Source: Marinomonas spartinae (GTDB lineage: Bacteria > Pseudomonadota > Gammaproteobacteria > Pseudomonadales > Marinomonadaceae). Taken from it: a DNA stretch of 64,000 nt. The stretch is from NCBI RefSeq assembly GCF_016461715.1, contig NZ_JAEMUI010000019.1, forward strand, positions 1-64,000. Direction: 5' to 3'. The notes beneath the pieces are model-generated. The model was not told the origin of the DNA, searched no databases, and saw only the letters and a program-made list of their open reading frames with translations. Positions 1-8,288 of the stretch are shown in pieces; within the stretch, counting starts at the first letter, position 1; every line of letters starts with the position of its first letter. A program made the translations under genes and the position numbers.

Positions 1-309
1 ATATTTAGACCACCAGTGCATAGCATTAACGCCCATATTAGCCGTGTTGTTGGCCAAACCATTGGCAATATTAGAGGCATTGAGGAGAGAACCGGAAGGG
101 TAGGTAAGCACTTTAATGCTACCATGGCTCATTTCTTTGATGTTTTTTGCAATGGTCTCTGCTTGATTCGCTGTAGCTGTATGCGGTGGCATATACCATG
201 CAAATCGCACGGTTAAATCGGATGCGGATGCCTGTGTAGAGGCTAGGCCAAGAAAAGCAGTAGTTGCAAGGGCGGTGGTTAAAGATAGGCTTAGGTATCT
301 TTTTTTCAT
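1..309 (-). CDS. TRAP transporter DctP-type solute-binding protein, N-terminal part (cut by window edge)
   Basis: The reading frame starts at an ATG at 309 on the minus strand with a GGAG ribosome site about 7 bases upstream, and stays open to base 1, giving 103 residues. The first ~27 residues form a signal peptide (KKR, hydrophobic stretch, ending near AsA-SD). The mature start (LTVRFAWYMPPHTATANQAE) and the following K-x-MSHGSIKVLTYPSG stretch are typical of DctP-family periplasmic receptors that hand organic acids or similar solutes to a TRAP permease. The permease genes would lie to the left, outside the window. The substrate cannot be told from this part. Confidence 0.75.
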   Translation of the reverse strand, partial: MKKRYLSLSLTTALATTAFLGLASTQASASDLTVRFAWYMPPHTATANQAETIAKNIKEMSHGSIKVLTYPSGSLLNASNIANGLANNTANMGVNAMHWWSKY

Positions 310-708
310 GGAGCACTCCAGATCTTATAGTTGTATTTGTTGTGTGTTACATTTTTTTTATATAAAAGCATCCTTGTTTCTGTTACAAAATGCTACATTG
401 TTTTGTTGATTTTTATGTTCAGTATTTTGCTTTTTTGTTGCATAAAAAAAGGAAGTGATGAAGTTTTATTGTCAGCTTGCTTGTTTGTTATAAAAAATGT
501 CACATAGCGGTGCATTGTAGGAGCTGATAAGTTTCAAATAGAGAATTTGAGTAAGGGTTAGTTTGGGCTTGAGTGCCCAAACTAACTGGGAGAAAGTGTT
601 TTACTTAATCATGCTATCTCAACGTATTTGTTCATTGTTGTAAACTGATTATAGAGATCTCTACACGAGGTTGCAGTGCAAAGATCTTGTAACCTTTTAA
701 CAATAAGT
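310..708. other. Intergenic region between the TRAP receptor and dabA
   Basis: No convincing gene lies in these 399 bases. The right half of the plus strand is AT-rich and probably holds the promoter of the minus-strand TRAP receptor gene. The only clear structure is the inverted repeat at 557-586, listed separately. Confidence 0.5.
557..586. repeat. Perfect 12-bp inverted repeat, hairpin downstream of dabA
   Basis: GTTAGTTTGGGC and its exact complement are separated by a 6-base loop. It lies about 120 bases past the dabA stop, but neither strand has a T-run after it, so it is not a classical intrinsic terminator. It may protect the 3' end of the dab transcript or terminate weakly. Confidence 0.5.
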
Positions 709-3153
709 TTACCTATCTGTTGATGTGTTTAACCATTCCTTTTTATAAAAGCGTTCAATGTTGTTACCGTTATCCCACTGGAATAAATAAAGCCAATCGT
801 TGTCGATCAGTTGTCTGACGATATCGTGCTTAGCGGTAATTTGTTCAATGGCATGCTTAGGGGCGTTGATGTAGACAGCGAGTCGAACAGGGGTATGCAT
901 CCAGTTAGTGCCATCGCTGATGGATTGCATCGGTAAACCAATTCGCAGATCCCCACCATTGCCTTCAAATACACCGATATTACCGCCTACAGCGTTGTGC
1001 AGCACTTTGTTACCACTACCGAACTTATAGTTGTCTGTGACGGAAAGGTTGTATTGCATATTGATCCAGTGGGCTACCAGCATAGGGGCCGTTAGCAAAC
1101 GTTCTAGAATGCTGAAATCTGGGTCATGGTTCGCATCGTAATCGTGTAAGAAGCTTCTCCCTTTGAGGTCCATATGGCGGGTTTTATGGCGCGGTGCAAT
1201 GATAAAGGAGTGGTTGTTTGCCAACCCCCATTCTGGACTGACTTGTGACCAATCATTTGCCCGTTGGATAAAAGCATGAAAGCGCTCTAGGTTGGATAAG
1301 TCGACAAGTGACGCATCGAGCTTTTTGGCACGCTCTTTTTGTGCGAGATAAGTGGCTTGTTCTAACCAGTCTGAAATTTTTCTATCGACGGATTCAAAAC
1401 AAGTCAATTGGTCTGTGGTGGTGTTATGTAGTGCAGCGATAAATTGTGTGGTGTCGGGAATATTGGCACCCATTTGCTTCAAAAGCGTCCGTACTTTTGT
1501 GTCGTTTAATAACGTGACTAAAACTTTGACGTTCACTTCGCCACTTTGTCCGCCACAGGCTCCACATTCTAGTCCAGCAGCATGGAGGTTGTTGCTGGTG
1601 TGGCTACCATGGCCGACTAGCATGACGATAGGGGCATAGTGTTTCAGCCCCATGGTATCCAATATGCCTTTGGCTAGGTTCGCCTTGTCTTGGTCCGTTA
1701 ATGTCATGCCCTGTTGAGTGAGTTGCCATTGGGTGTTAGGAGCGAGACGGTTAACCGGATGAACTTGGCGTTTTGGAAAGAGGGTCTGTTTAAACATTTT
1801 AAAGGCATACCACCATCCCATAGATTCAACCATGGAGAAGGCAGCAGGTGCTGCGTGTCCCCAACGATGCCAACGGGCTTCATTTTGTTGGTGATGGACG
1901 TGCTTGGTATTCGACTTGGTTTCGCTCACGGTAATCGCAGGGCTAAGCAAGCCTGGTAACTGTGGTCTGGTGAACTGCGTATCTTTTGCTTGGTATTCAA
2001 TGGGCAATCCAAAAAAGCCTGCAAACCCCAATGTTTGAATGTGATTGGATTGTTTTTCTAAGGCACGACGATACACTTCGGAGCGAACATCGATGCAAAA
2101 AATTGCCCGCAGTTGTGGACTGTCGAATGCCTCCTGTGATGGTGCTGGTTCTTGTAATGTGAGGTGAAAATCGGCTTGTTCGCTGTATTCCAACGCTAAT
2201 GCCCAAATCTTAGGTATTACTAGAGCATCGCGATGGGCATTGTACAAAGATTCAATGTTCTTTTTTTGCAATGTCCATTTCTTGGTTATTCTACTCAATG
2301 AGGCTGGTTTGGCGTGATTTAAGTAACGCCAAATAACAAGTTCCCACGCCATTTTGATGGCAAGCAACGCCATAACATGCTGTTCTTGTTGATCACCTTC
2401 TGTATTGCTGGGCCAGTTTAAATAAGCAAGATAGCTACTCCAACCGTTAATATCGAGCAGTAAGGCATACGCGTAGACGGCTAAGGCTTCGTCATTTATG
2501 CCAAGCTCTCGTATGGCCAATGCAAATAGTTCGTTTTGGTCTTTAGGCAATTCGTGGAAAAAACGACTGAGATTAGCTTCTCCCATGATAATGCTTAGGC
2601 CTCGGTCTTCGGTGGTGATTTCTAACCAATGAGGATATAACCCAATCTCATGGTGGCTGTCTTTCTGTCTTAAGGTCGGACTTTGTTTTTGATAATGGGC
2701 CGCACAGAACTGACTCACTTGATGGGTGATTTCATCATGCCAGGACATTTTGGTCGCGGGGCGCTGTTGGTCCGCTAGGTCAGCAATGGACTGCCATGAC
2801 GTCGGTTGAAAGCGCGGTTTGCTTAAATGGTTTAGCAGTTCTGTAGAGCATAACGTAAGGCCATACTGTTTGGCGGCTTTTTCCAACTTATCGAGCTGAA
2901 TTCGACCTTCTTCATACCAGGCTATGTAAGTCTCCAGAGGCAGATGAACCCTAATATTTGCTAGGGCCGATAGCTCAGTGGCGACCTGATCATAGGGTTG
3001 GTTTACCATTGACCACAGAGGGTTAACCGCAATTAGTTTGTCTAGTGGCCAACTGGGGGCGATGTTACTTGCCGCATGCGTCAAGATCGCCTGCTGGCAT
3101 GAACTGAGTATTGGCTCAGATGGTGACAGATCTTGTGTGTGAGTCATAACCAT
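709..3153 (-). CDS. dabA: DabA, catalytic subunit of an inorganic carbon pump (DUF2309/UPF0753)
   Basis: This 814-residue soluble protein matches the DabA family in length and motifs. DabA is a beta-carbonic-anhydrase-like zinc protein that, with the membrane subunit DabB, converts CO2 to bicarbonate in one direction using the ion gradient. The expected zinc and catalytic residues are visible: Cys353 and Asp355 in FCIDVRSE, and His515 and Cys530 in the VGHGSH and LECGACGG stretch. The His-Cys spacing of 15 is as known for the family. The start is the first of two close ATGs (3153; the next is 3147), with AGGAAA upstream. It follows dabB by 12 bases, so the two are co-transcribed. The role is supply of bicarbonate to anaplerotic enzymes at low CO2, or carbon fixation in autotrophs. 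Confidence 0.93.
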   Translation of the reverse strand: MVMTHTQDLSPSEPILSSCQQAILTHAASNIAPSWPLDKLIAVNPLWSMVNQPYDQVATELSALANIRVHLPLETYIAWYEEGRIQLDKLEKAAKQYGLTLCSTELLNHLSKPRFQPTSWQSIADLADQQRPATKMSWHDEITHQVSQFCAAHYQKQSPTLRQKDSHHEIGLYPHWLEITTEDRGLSIIMGEANLSRFFHELPKDQNELFALAIRELGINDEALAVYAYALLLDINGWSSYLAYLNWPSNTEGDQQEQHVMALLAIKMAWELVIWRYLNHAKPASLSRITKKWTLQKKNIESLYNAHRDALVIPKIWALALEYSEQADFHLTLQEPAPSQEAFDSPQLRAIFCIDVRSEVYRRALEKQSNHIQTLGFAGFFGLPIEYQAKDTQFTRPQLPGLLSPAITVSETKSNTKHVHHQQNEARWHRWGHAAPAAFSMVESMGWWYAFKMFKQTLFPKRQVHPVNRLAPNTQWQLTQQGMTLTDQDKANLAKGILDTMGLKHYAPIVMLVGHGSHTSNNLHAAGLECGACGGQSGEVNVKVLVTLLNDTKVRTLLKQMGANIPDTTQFIAALHNTTTDQLTCFESVDRKISDWLEQATYLAQKERAKKLDASLVDLSNLERFHAFIQRANDWSQVSPEWGLANNHSFIIAPRHKTRHMDLKGRSFLHDYDANHDPDFSILERLLTAPMLVAHWINMQYNLSVTDNYKFGSGNKVLHNAVGGNIGVFEGNGGDLRIGLPMQSISDGTNWMHTPVRLAVYINAPKHAIEQITAKHDIVRQLIDNDWLYLFQWDNGNNIERFYKKEWLNTSTDR

Positions 3154-3165
3154 AATGCAATTTTC

Positions 3166-4773
3166 CTATGGTTTAGCGGGTGAATTAATGGTAACTGGAG
3201 AAATATGTTGTTCCTTTGCTCTGGCAGGTAAGGTGACAGGCCAGATTTTAAGGGCAACACGAGTGAGCCATTCGTCTAGATACAGGCCAGCGAACAAGGC
3301 AATAGATAGCCTGCGCACTGCCGGCCAGTGTACTTGGTAATACAGTAGTGCATTCAGTACAAAGAGGCTGGTAAAGAGCAGCATTGCCCAGACGTCGGCC
3401 AAAGAAAAGGCGTTAATGTGACCAATGTTTGAAATAGGAATCGTCAGGTCGATGAGTTTCTTCAATGTGGCGTAAACCACACACAGTGAGAGGCCCACTA
3501 TCATGGTGTAGACACTTGAGGGAGCATGTTCGGATGTTCGCCACTGGATAATCAAGACGGTCAGTGCCAGAGAAAATAACCACCAAGTACTAAAGGCGCC
3601 TTCAAAATCAAATAAGGCTTTTACGACGACGACACAGGCGGTGGTGATGGCGATGGTCGAAAACCACTCTTGTCCGCTTGGTACTTCTTTTTTGGGCATA
3701 CCTTTAACAAAAGGCTTAGACAGCAGTAGACGAAGGTGATCGTTAACCGCATTACCGGAATTTAAGAATGAATAGGCTTTATAGAAAGAGTGAGCCAATA
3801 AGTGCAATAACACCAGCTCATACATCCCTAAAGCGAATTCGAGCAACATTAGTCCCATTTGTGCGCTGGTGGACCAAGCAAGACGAACTTTGACACTGAT
3901 ACGAGTGGTCATGACCAAGGCACTGGCTAAGGTCGAAAACCCTGCTACTAACAGTAGTAACCAAAGAGCCGTGGTACTTTGCGCGACCAGTGGCGTAAAT
4001 AACAGCACCATGTAACCCCCTAGGTTAATGACGCCGGCGTGAAGCAAAGCACTGACTGGAGTTGGTGATTCGACCACTTGTATGAGCCAACCATGAAAAG
4101 GAAGCTGAGCGCATTTGATTAAGGCGGCAAAAGCAATGAGTATCGCCGCGATTTGATCTGGTGTCGTGAGGTGGTATCCCGCGTAGGAATCGATGGTTAA
4201 GCTGCTCAAAATATTACTGATATAGAGGCTACCATGTTGTAGGCCAAGCAATACAAAGGCCACCAACAAGGACAACTCTGCAATACGTGCTAAGATGAAT
4301 TTTTTATGGGCCGCTAGGATGGCACGAGGCCGATCTGGATAGAAGGTCAGCAAATTATGTAGAGACAAGCTAATGCCCAGCCACCCCAGCCAGAAAATGA
4401 TTAAGTGGTTACTTGTCACTGTGATAGCAACAGATGCCAAAGTAAACATCATCCAGCGGTAGTATCGATTGCTATTGGACTGACCAGCCATGTAGTTACG
4501 GGAGAAGGTTATCAGTACCCAGCCCATAATGGTCACTAATCCTAACATGACCTGACTTAATGAGGTGTGACGGATTAAGTCAGAAGATTGCCACGCATCG
4601 GCGAAGAAATAGCTAACAGGAAAGGTCATAAAAAAAACGACCAATAGACCGCGGCTCAACAAAGTGGCTTTGGTTGGCACACCAGTAGTCGTAGCGCGTC
4701 CAACATACCAGCCGCCAAGAAGGTAGGCGAATGGGATGCAGATAGGCAAAAAACTCAAAGCAATGAGAGACAT
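3166..4773 (-). CDS. dabB: DabB, membrane subunit of the inorganic carbon pump (NuoL-like proton channel)
   Basis: This 535-residue polytopic membrane protein of the NuoL/MrpA family has many hydrophobic segments. The antiporter-type signature is clear: LIKCAQLPFHGW followed by ESPTPVSALLHAG, the motif that carries ion-channel lysine and histidine residues in complex I subunits. No other complex I genes are nearby, and dabA follows directly, which identifies it as DabB rather than a respiratory subunit. DabB is thought to let cations in and power the DabA reaction. The start at 4773 has AGAGG about 6 bases upstream. The 152-base gap to the divergent LysR gene holds the shared promoter region. 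Confidence 0.92.
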   Translation of the reverse strand: MSLIALSFLPICIPFAYLLGGWYVGRATTTGVPTKATLLSRGLLVVFFMTFPVSYFFADAWQSSDLIRHTSLSQVMLGLVTIMGWVLITFSRNYMAGQSNSNRYYRWMMFTLASVAITVTSNHLIIFWLGWLGISLSLHNLLTFYPDRPRAILAAHKKFILARIAELSLLVAFVLLGLQHGSLYISNILSSLTIDSYAGYHLTTPDQIAAILIAFAALIKCAQLPFHGWLIQVVESPTPVSALLHAGVINLGGYMVLLFTPLVAQSTTALWLLLLVAGFSTLASALVMTTRISVKVRLAWSTSAQMGLMLLEFALGMYELVLLHLLAHSFYKAYSFLNSGNAVNDHLRLLLSKPFVKGMPKKEVPSGQEWFSTIAITTACVVVVKALFDFEGAFSTWWLFSLALTVLIIQWRTSEHAPSSVYTMIVGLSLCVVYATLKKLIDLTIPISNIGHINAFSLADVWAMLLFTSLFVLNALLYYQVHWPAVRRLSIALFAGLYLDEWLTRVALKIWPVTLPARAKEQHISPVTINSPAKP

Positions 4774-4925
4774 GTATTACCTCTAAACAAGAACTTACAT
4801 CGGATGTAGGTATTATGAATTCTTTATTTTGTTAATAAAAATACATATATTAAAACCAATCGTTCTGTTTTTTGTATGTGTTTAAATAGAATGAGTCTGA
4901 ATTATCTGAACGGGCGGACTGACCT

Positions 4926-5828
4926 ATGGCGCGATTAAATTACCATCATTTGTATTATTTTTGGCAGGTTGCGAAAAGCCCAAGCTTAACGGAGGCGGCT
5001 GACGTTCTGCATATTTCCCAGTCGGCTCTGTCGGCACAAATTAAGCAGTTAGAGCATAGCTTGAATGTGACTTTATTTGTGCGCCAGGGTCGAAAATTGA
5101 TTTTGACGGATGTGGGGCGACGCGTGTTGGCTTATGCGCAAGACATTTTTAATACCGGTGAGGAGCTTGAAAACTTTTTACAAAAGGGCAGGGCCACACA
5201 AGTGCAGCACATTACTTTGGGCATACAGAGTAATCTATCAAGAAACTTTATCGAGAGCTTTATTGAGCCGTTACTGGAAAGTGAGCATGTGAGTTTTTCT
5301 TTGTCTTCTCGTGGGATGACAGATTTACTTAATGGTTTGGTGAACCATGAGTTGGATTTAGCCTTAACCAATCGAGCGATTTTAAGCGAAAGCCAAGAGA
5401 CCACTTGGCAAAACCAGTTGGTTGCCCGTCAAGCGGTGGCCATTATCGGGCCTTATGGTGACAAGCCGAACACGGCCTTTCCAGAGGGCTATCGGGATAA
5501 AAAATGGGTTGTGCCGGGAAAAAATACCGATATTCGTTCCTCGTTTGAATCTTTTTGTGCTGCCCATCAATATCAGCCAGAGATAAAGGCGGAAGTGGAC
5601 GATATGGCCATGTTGCGATTGTTAGCCCGTGACAGTGGCTATTTATCCGTTTTACCACCAGTAGTCGTCAAAGACGAGATTCAAGCTAAGTTGCTGCAGG
5701 ATTATGAAAGCATTCCACAGGCGTTTGAGAACTTCTACGCGATCACGGTGCCACGAAAATTTGCCGCCCAGTCTGTCATTGATTTGATTCAAACCGCGAT
5801 TAACCAGTATGCCAACGAGGAGTCATAA
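4926..5828 (+). CDS. LysR-type regulator next to dabBA (NhaR-like N-terminus)
   Basis: This 300-residue LysR-family regulator has a winged helix-turn-helix at about residues 3-62 (LNYHHLYYFWQVAK, then SQSALSAQIKQLEHSL) and a substrate-binding-like effector domain from about residue 90. The N-terminus resembles NhaR. It is divergent from dabB with 152 bases between starts, the usual arrangement for a LysR regulator controlling its neighbour. By inference it activates dabBA when CO2 is limiting. The ribosome site is weak. Confidence 0.85.
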   Translation: MARLNYHHLYYFWQVAKSPSLTEAADVLHISQSALSAQIKQLEHSLNVTLFVRQGRKLILTDVGRRVLAYAQDIFNTGEELENFLQKGRATQVQHITLGIQSNLSRNFIESFIEPLLESEHVSFSLSSRGMTDLLNGLVNHELDLALTNRAILSESQETTWQNQLVARQAVAIIGPYGDKPNTAFPEGYRDKKWVVPGKNTDIRSSFESFCAAHQYQPEIKAEVDDMAMLRLLARDSGYLSVLPPVVVKDEIQAKLLQDYESIPQAFENFYAITVPRKFAAQSVIDLIQTAINQYANEES

Positions 5829-5866
5829 GTATTTACACTTATGATTATATTCTATAAAGACGGTGC

Positions 5867-6266
5867 TTAGGTGTCTGTAATATGGGAGGTCAATAAAAAA
5901 ATCATAATACCAAAAAATATGAACATAATTAACATAGTACTTATTGTTAAGAGTATTAGTCCTATACGATACCATACCATGTTGGCTTAACCTCATGGCA
6001 GTTGAGTATTTTTAGTTTTTGTCTAGAGAAGGTAACACTAAAACCCAGCCAAATATAACAGTTCTAAATAAAGAGACAGGGAATCGGTTCATAAAAATGA
6101 GTTCATCTTGACTAAAGTGATGCTCTTTAACATAGGTATCTAATAGTTTTTTAGGTGTAAAAAATGTCAATAGGGACCAAAAGGTAGGAGTCTAAATGAA
6201 ACTCCCCATAATAATGAACATCATCGCTAAAAATAGAAATCCCCCCGTTTCTTTTGTTATCGACAT
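5867..6266 (-). pseudogene. Dead third copy of the small membrane-protein (putative immunity) gene
   Basis: This is a third tandem copy of the 130-residue membrane protein encoded at 6362-6754 and 6831-7223. It starts normally (MSITKETGGFLFLAMM), but a TAG stop replaces codon 25 (6194-6192). Another stop follows the S-L-D-K-N stretch, and a 5-base insertion near ATACCATACCAT shifts the frame, so the 400-base length is not a multiple of three. Its last third (WYRIGLILLTIS onward) is almost identical in DNA to the next copy, showing recent duplication or gene conversion. The decay suggests relaxed selection on the outermost copy. Confidence 0.85.
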
Positions 6267-6361
6267 ACTTTATCAACTCCAGATATAGAAGCGAGATCCA
6301 CTTTATTACAAAATGTGTCATATTCATGCCCTCTTTTCAGGGCATTAACCGACAGCACTTC
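6257..6361 (-). pseudogene. Relic of the LysM-protein C-terminus preceding copy 1
   Basis: In the frame directly after the stop of the neighbouring copy, 34 codons are open and end in a TAA that overlaps the next ATG by 10 bases. The last ~20 (EYDTFCNKVDLASISGVDKV then CR) align with the end of the LysM protein (EYVYDKYLNKIDFASMTRVD then QICQ). The 10-base stop/start overlap is the same as between the intact LysM gene and its first downstream gene. The duplicated unit was therefore the 3' tail of the toxin-like gene plus the small gene. Confidence 0.75.
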
Positions 6362-6754
6362 CTATTTCGTGATATGGGAGGTCAGTAAAAAAAACATGAT
6401 GCCAAAAAATATGAACATAATTAACATAGTACTTATTGTTAAGAGTATTAGTCCTATACGATACCATGTTGGCATAACCTCATAGCAGTTGCGTATATTT
6501 CTTTTTTTATCTAAAAAAGGTAGAAATAGTATCCAACCAAAAATAGATGTTCTAAATAGTGACCAAGGAAATCTGCTCATAAAAATAAGCTCTCCCTGAC
6601 TAAAATGAGGCTCTTTAAAGTAGGTATTTAGAAGCTTTTTAGGGGTAAAAAAAGTTAGAAGAATCCAAAGAGGAGGTTGCCATAATAACCCTCCCATAGC
6701 GGTGAACATCATCACTAAAAATAGCTGGTCAAACAATCCTTGACTTATTTGCAT
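6362..6754 (-). CDS. Small membrane protein, second copy (putative immunity protein)
   Basis: This 130-residue protein has no family I recognise. It has hydrophobic segments at about residues 8-35, 64-82 and 96-126, so roughly three membrane spans. A charged core, KKRNIRNCYEVMPTWYR, is identical in the neighbouring copy apart from one residue at its start. By eye about two thirds of positions match the copy at 6831-7223, with the N-terminal ~12 residues and the last membrane span most different. It follows an eroded piece of the LysM gene's end, overlapping its stop by 10 bases. Position, size and tandem duplication suggest a membrane immunity protein for a membrane-targeting toxin; this is inference. 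Confidence 0.6.
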   Translation of the reverse strand: MQISQGLFDQLFLVMMFTAMGGLLWQPPLWILLTFFTPKKLLNTYFKEPHFSQGELIFMSRFPWSLFRTSIFGWILFLPFLDKKRNIRNCYEVMPTWYRIGLILLTISTMLIMFIFFGIMFFLLTSHITK

Positions 6755-6830
6755 ATCTGATCGACCCCTGGCATAGAAGCAAACATGTCATACGCGCTCC
6801 CTTTTCTAAGGCATTACCCGACAATATTCC
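6745..6830 (-). pseudogene. Relic of the LysM-protein C-terminus preceding copy 2
   Basis: The 86 bases between the two intact small genes read YDMFASMPGVDQICK-stop at the end, matching the LysM protein's KIDFASMTRVDQICQ-stop. Further upstream, in another frame, ILSGNALEKG matches VLSVNALKRG of the other relic. A frameshift and a short deletion separate the two parts. The stop overlaps the following ATG by 10 bases, as in the intact pair. Confidence 0.7.
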
Positions 6831-7223
6831 CTATTTCGCGATATGGGAGGTCAGTAAAAAAAGCATAATACCAAAAACGACAGCGGCAATAAGAATAGCA
6901 CTTATCCCTAAAATATTTAAGGATAAACGATACCAAGTGGGCATGACTTCATAGCAGTTGCGTATATTTCTTTTTCTATCTAGACAAGGAAACAGTATAA
7001 CCCAGCAAAACATCCCTGTTCTTAATAAAGACAGGGGGAAGCGACTCATAAAAATAAGTTCTCCCTGAGTAAAATGGGGCTCTTTAAAGTAGGTATCTAA
7101 TAATTTTTTGGGTGTCAAAAATGTCAATAGAGACCAGATGGTAGGTAGCCATAAAAAGCCGCCCATAGCGGTAAACATCATAACTAAACCTAGGAACTCG
7201 CCTGTTTCTTTTGTTATTGGCAT
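6831..7223 (-). CDS. Small membrane protein, first copy, overlapping the LysM gene (putative cognate immunity protein)
   Basis: This 130-residue protein is paralogous to the one at 6362-6754, with about three membrane spans and the shared core RKRNIRNCYEVMPTWYR. Its ATG lies inside the last codons of the LysM gene (ATGCCAATAA serves as start and stop), so translation is probably coupled. No strong separate ribosome site is seen. As the copy linked to the intact LysM gene it is the best candidate for the cognate immunity factor, acting in the inner membrane. No known family was recognised, and no function is proven. Confidence 0.6.
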   Translation of the reverse strand: MPITKETGEFLGLVMMFTAMGGFLWLPTIWSLLTFLTPKKLLDTYFKEPHFTQGELIFMSRFPLSLLRTGMFCWVILFPCLDRKRNIRNCYEVMPTWYRLSLNILGISAILIAAVVFGIMLFLLTSHIAK

Positions 7224-8260
7224 ATTTGATCGACCCTTGTCATAGATGCAAAGTCTATTTTATTAAGATATTTGTCATATACATACTCTGCTCCTTCTCC
7301 TGCTCCATAGCTAGCCAAAGCCGAGCCAGCACCAATTGCCAGCGCCACACCCCAACCTACGGGGGTTGATATTAAAAACGCAGATACTGCTAGACCTAAA
7401 ACAGTTCCAGCTACATTCCCCGCCACTGTTTCCACAAGAATCTCATTCTTTTTTTGTCGACTTTGGGTGTGAGCTATATCGTAGCAGGCCATTCCAAGGC
7501 TTGCGCCTGTCAGTACTACGCCGCCCACACTCGCTAGTTTAGAAAATTTGTTTAGTCGGCTTAGATTTTTGGCAATTTTTTCAGTTGCAGGCACTGCTCC
7601 AGAGCGGGCAATTTGTATAGCTTGCTGCGCTGTTTGCCCTTTTAGTAATAGTTTTTCTAGAGGGCCAAGACGTTGTGAAAAGAGAGACAATGCTTTTCTT
7701 CTGCCATAGTCATACTGGCCTTTAGAAATAAGGCCCATTTGATACTGTTTATACAGAGTTTCTACGGTTTTAATTAAGGTGGTATTTTGCTCATGGGTTA
7801 GCACACCTAAGGTGGTTAATCCTGCCCCCAAACCTCCTGATAACCAGTTATAGTTATCATCCAGCCAAGCCATTGCCCAAAATGCTTCTCGTTCTTTTGG
7901 ATTGGTTGGCATGTAGAGTTTATATTGATCTAAATTCTCTCTTTTTAGTGGACTCATCATCAGGTGCGTCTCAGACTGGCTGGACTGATTATCCGAGGCT
8001 AAACACATGCCCACTGAATCGGGGGTCATAGGCATCAAGCGAAGCAGTTGTCCAGGTAGCAGAGCGTCTGGGTTGGTAATGTGTTTGTTGTAATACAATA
8101 CAAGCGCTTTAGCGGCGATGTATCGGTCACTACCATAGTTGGCATGATAGAAATTCGCAATGATCTGGCCTAGAGTATCGCCGCTCTTAATGGTATAGAT
8201 GACAGGTTTATACAATGGGCTAACGGGAGGAACGGCTGTTGTTAAATCTAATGTTGTCAT
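7214..8260 (-). CDS. LysM-domain protein with glycine-zipper hydrophobic C-terminus (putative antibacterial effector)
   Basis: This 348-residue protein has no signal peptide. Residues ~20-77 form a LysM peptidoglycan-binding domain (YTIKSGDTLGQIIANFY to LLPGQLLRLMP). The middle (130-235) is helical with many charged residues. Residues ~240-325 hold two long hydrophobic, glycine/alanine-rich segments (LASVGGVVLTGASLGMA; NVAGTVLGLAVSAFLISTPV then GWGVALAIGAGSALASYGAG), the pattern of pore-forming or membrane-disrupting toxins. The C-terminal tail is short and charged. AAGGA lies before the start. It overlaps the first small membrane gene by 10 bases. A cell-wall-binding domain with a pore-like end and tandem downstream genes fits a type VI-like effector, but no secretion gene is in the window. 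It could instead be a phage- or envelope-related LysM protein. Confidence 0.6.
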   Translation of the reverse strand: MTTLDLTTAVPPVSPLYKPVIYTIKSGDTLGQIIANFYHANYGSDRYIAAKALVLYYNKHITNPDALLPGQLLRLMPMTPDSVGMCLASDNQSSQSETHLMMSPLKRENLDQYKLYMPTNPKEREAFWAMAWLDDNYNWLSGGLGAGLTTLGVLTHEQNTTLIKTVETLYKQYQMGLISKGQYDYGRRKALSLFSQRLGPLEKLLLKGQTAQQAIQIARSGAVPATEKIAKNLSRLNKFSKLASVGGVVLTGASLGMACYDIAHTQSRQKKNEILVETVAGNVAGTVLGLAVSAFLISTPVGWGVALAIGAGSALASYGAGEGAEYVYDKYLNKIDFASMTRVDQICQ

Positions 8261-8288
8261 AAAAAGTCCTTTTTACTGCTCAATTAAA

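Noticed and set aside
1352-1959. Plus-strand frames inside dabA, and similar antisense frames in other large genes
   Set aside because: They are shadows of a well-supported gene on the other strand, without ribosome sites or recognisable domains.
5867-8260. A complete type VI secretion locus around the LysM protein
   Set aside because: No VgrG, Hcp, PAAR, adaptor or sheath gene occurs in the window, so the delivery route is left open.
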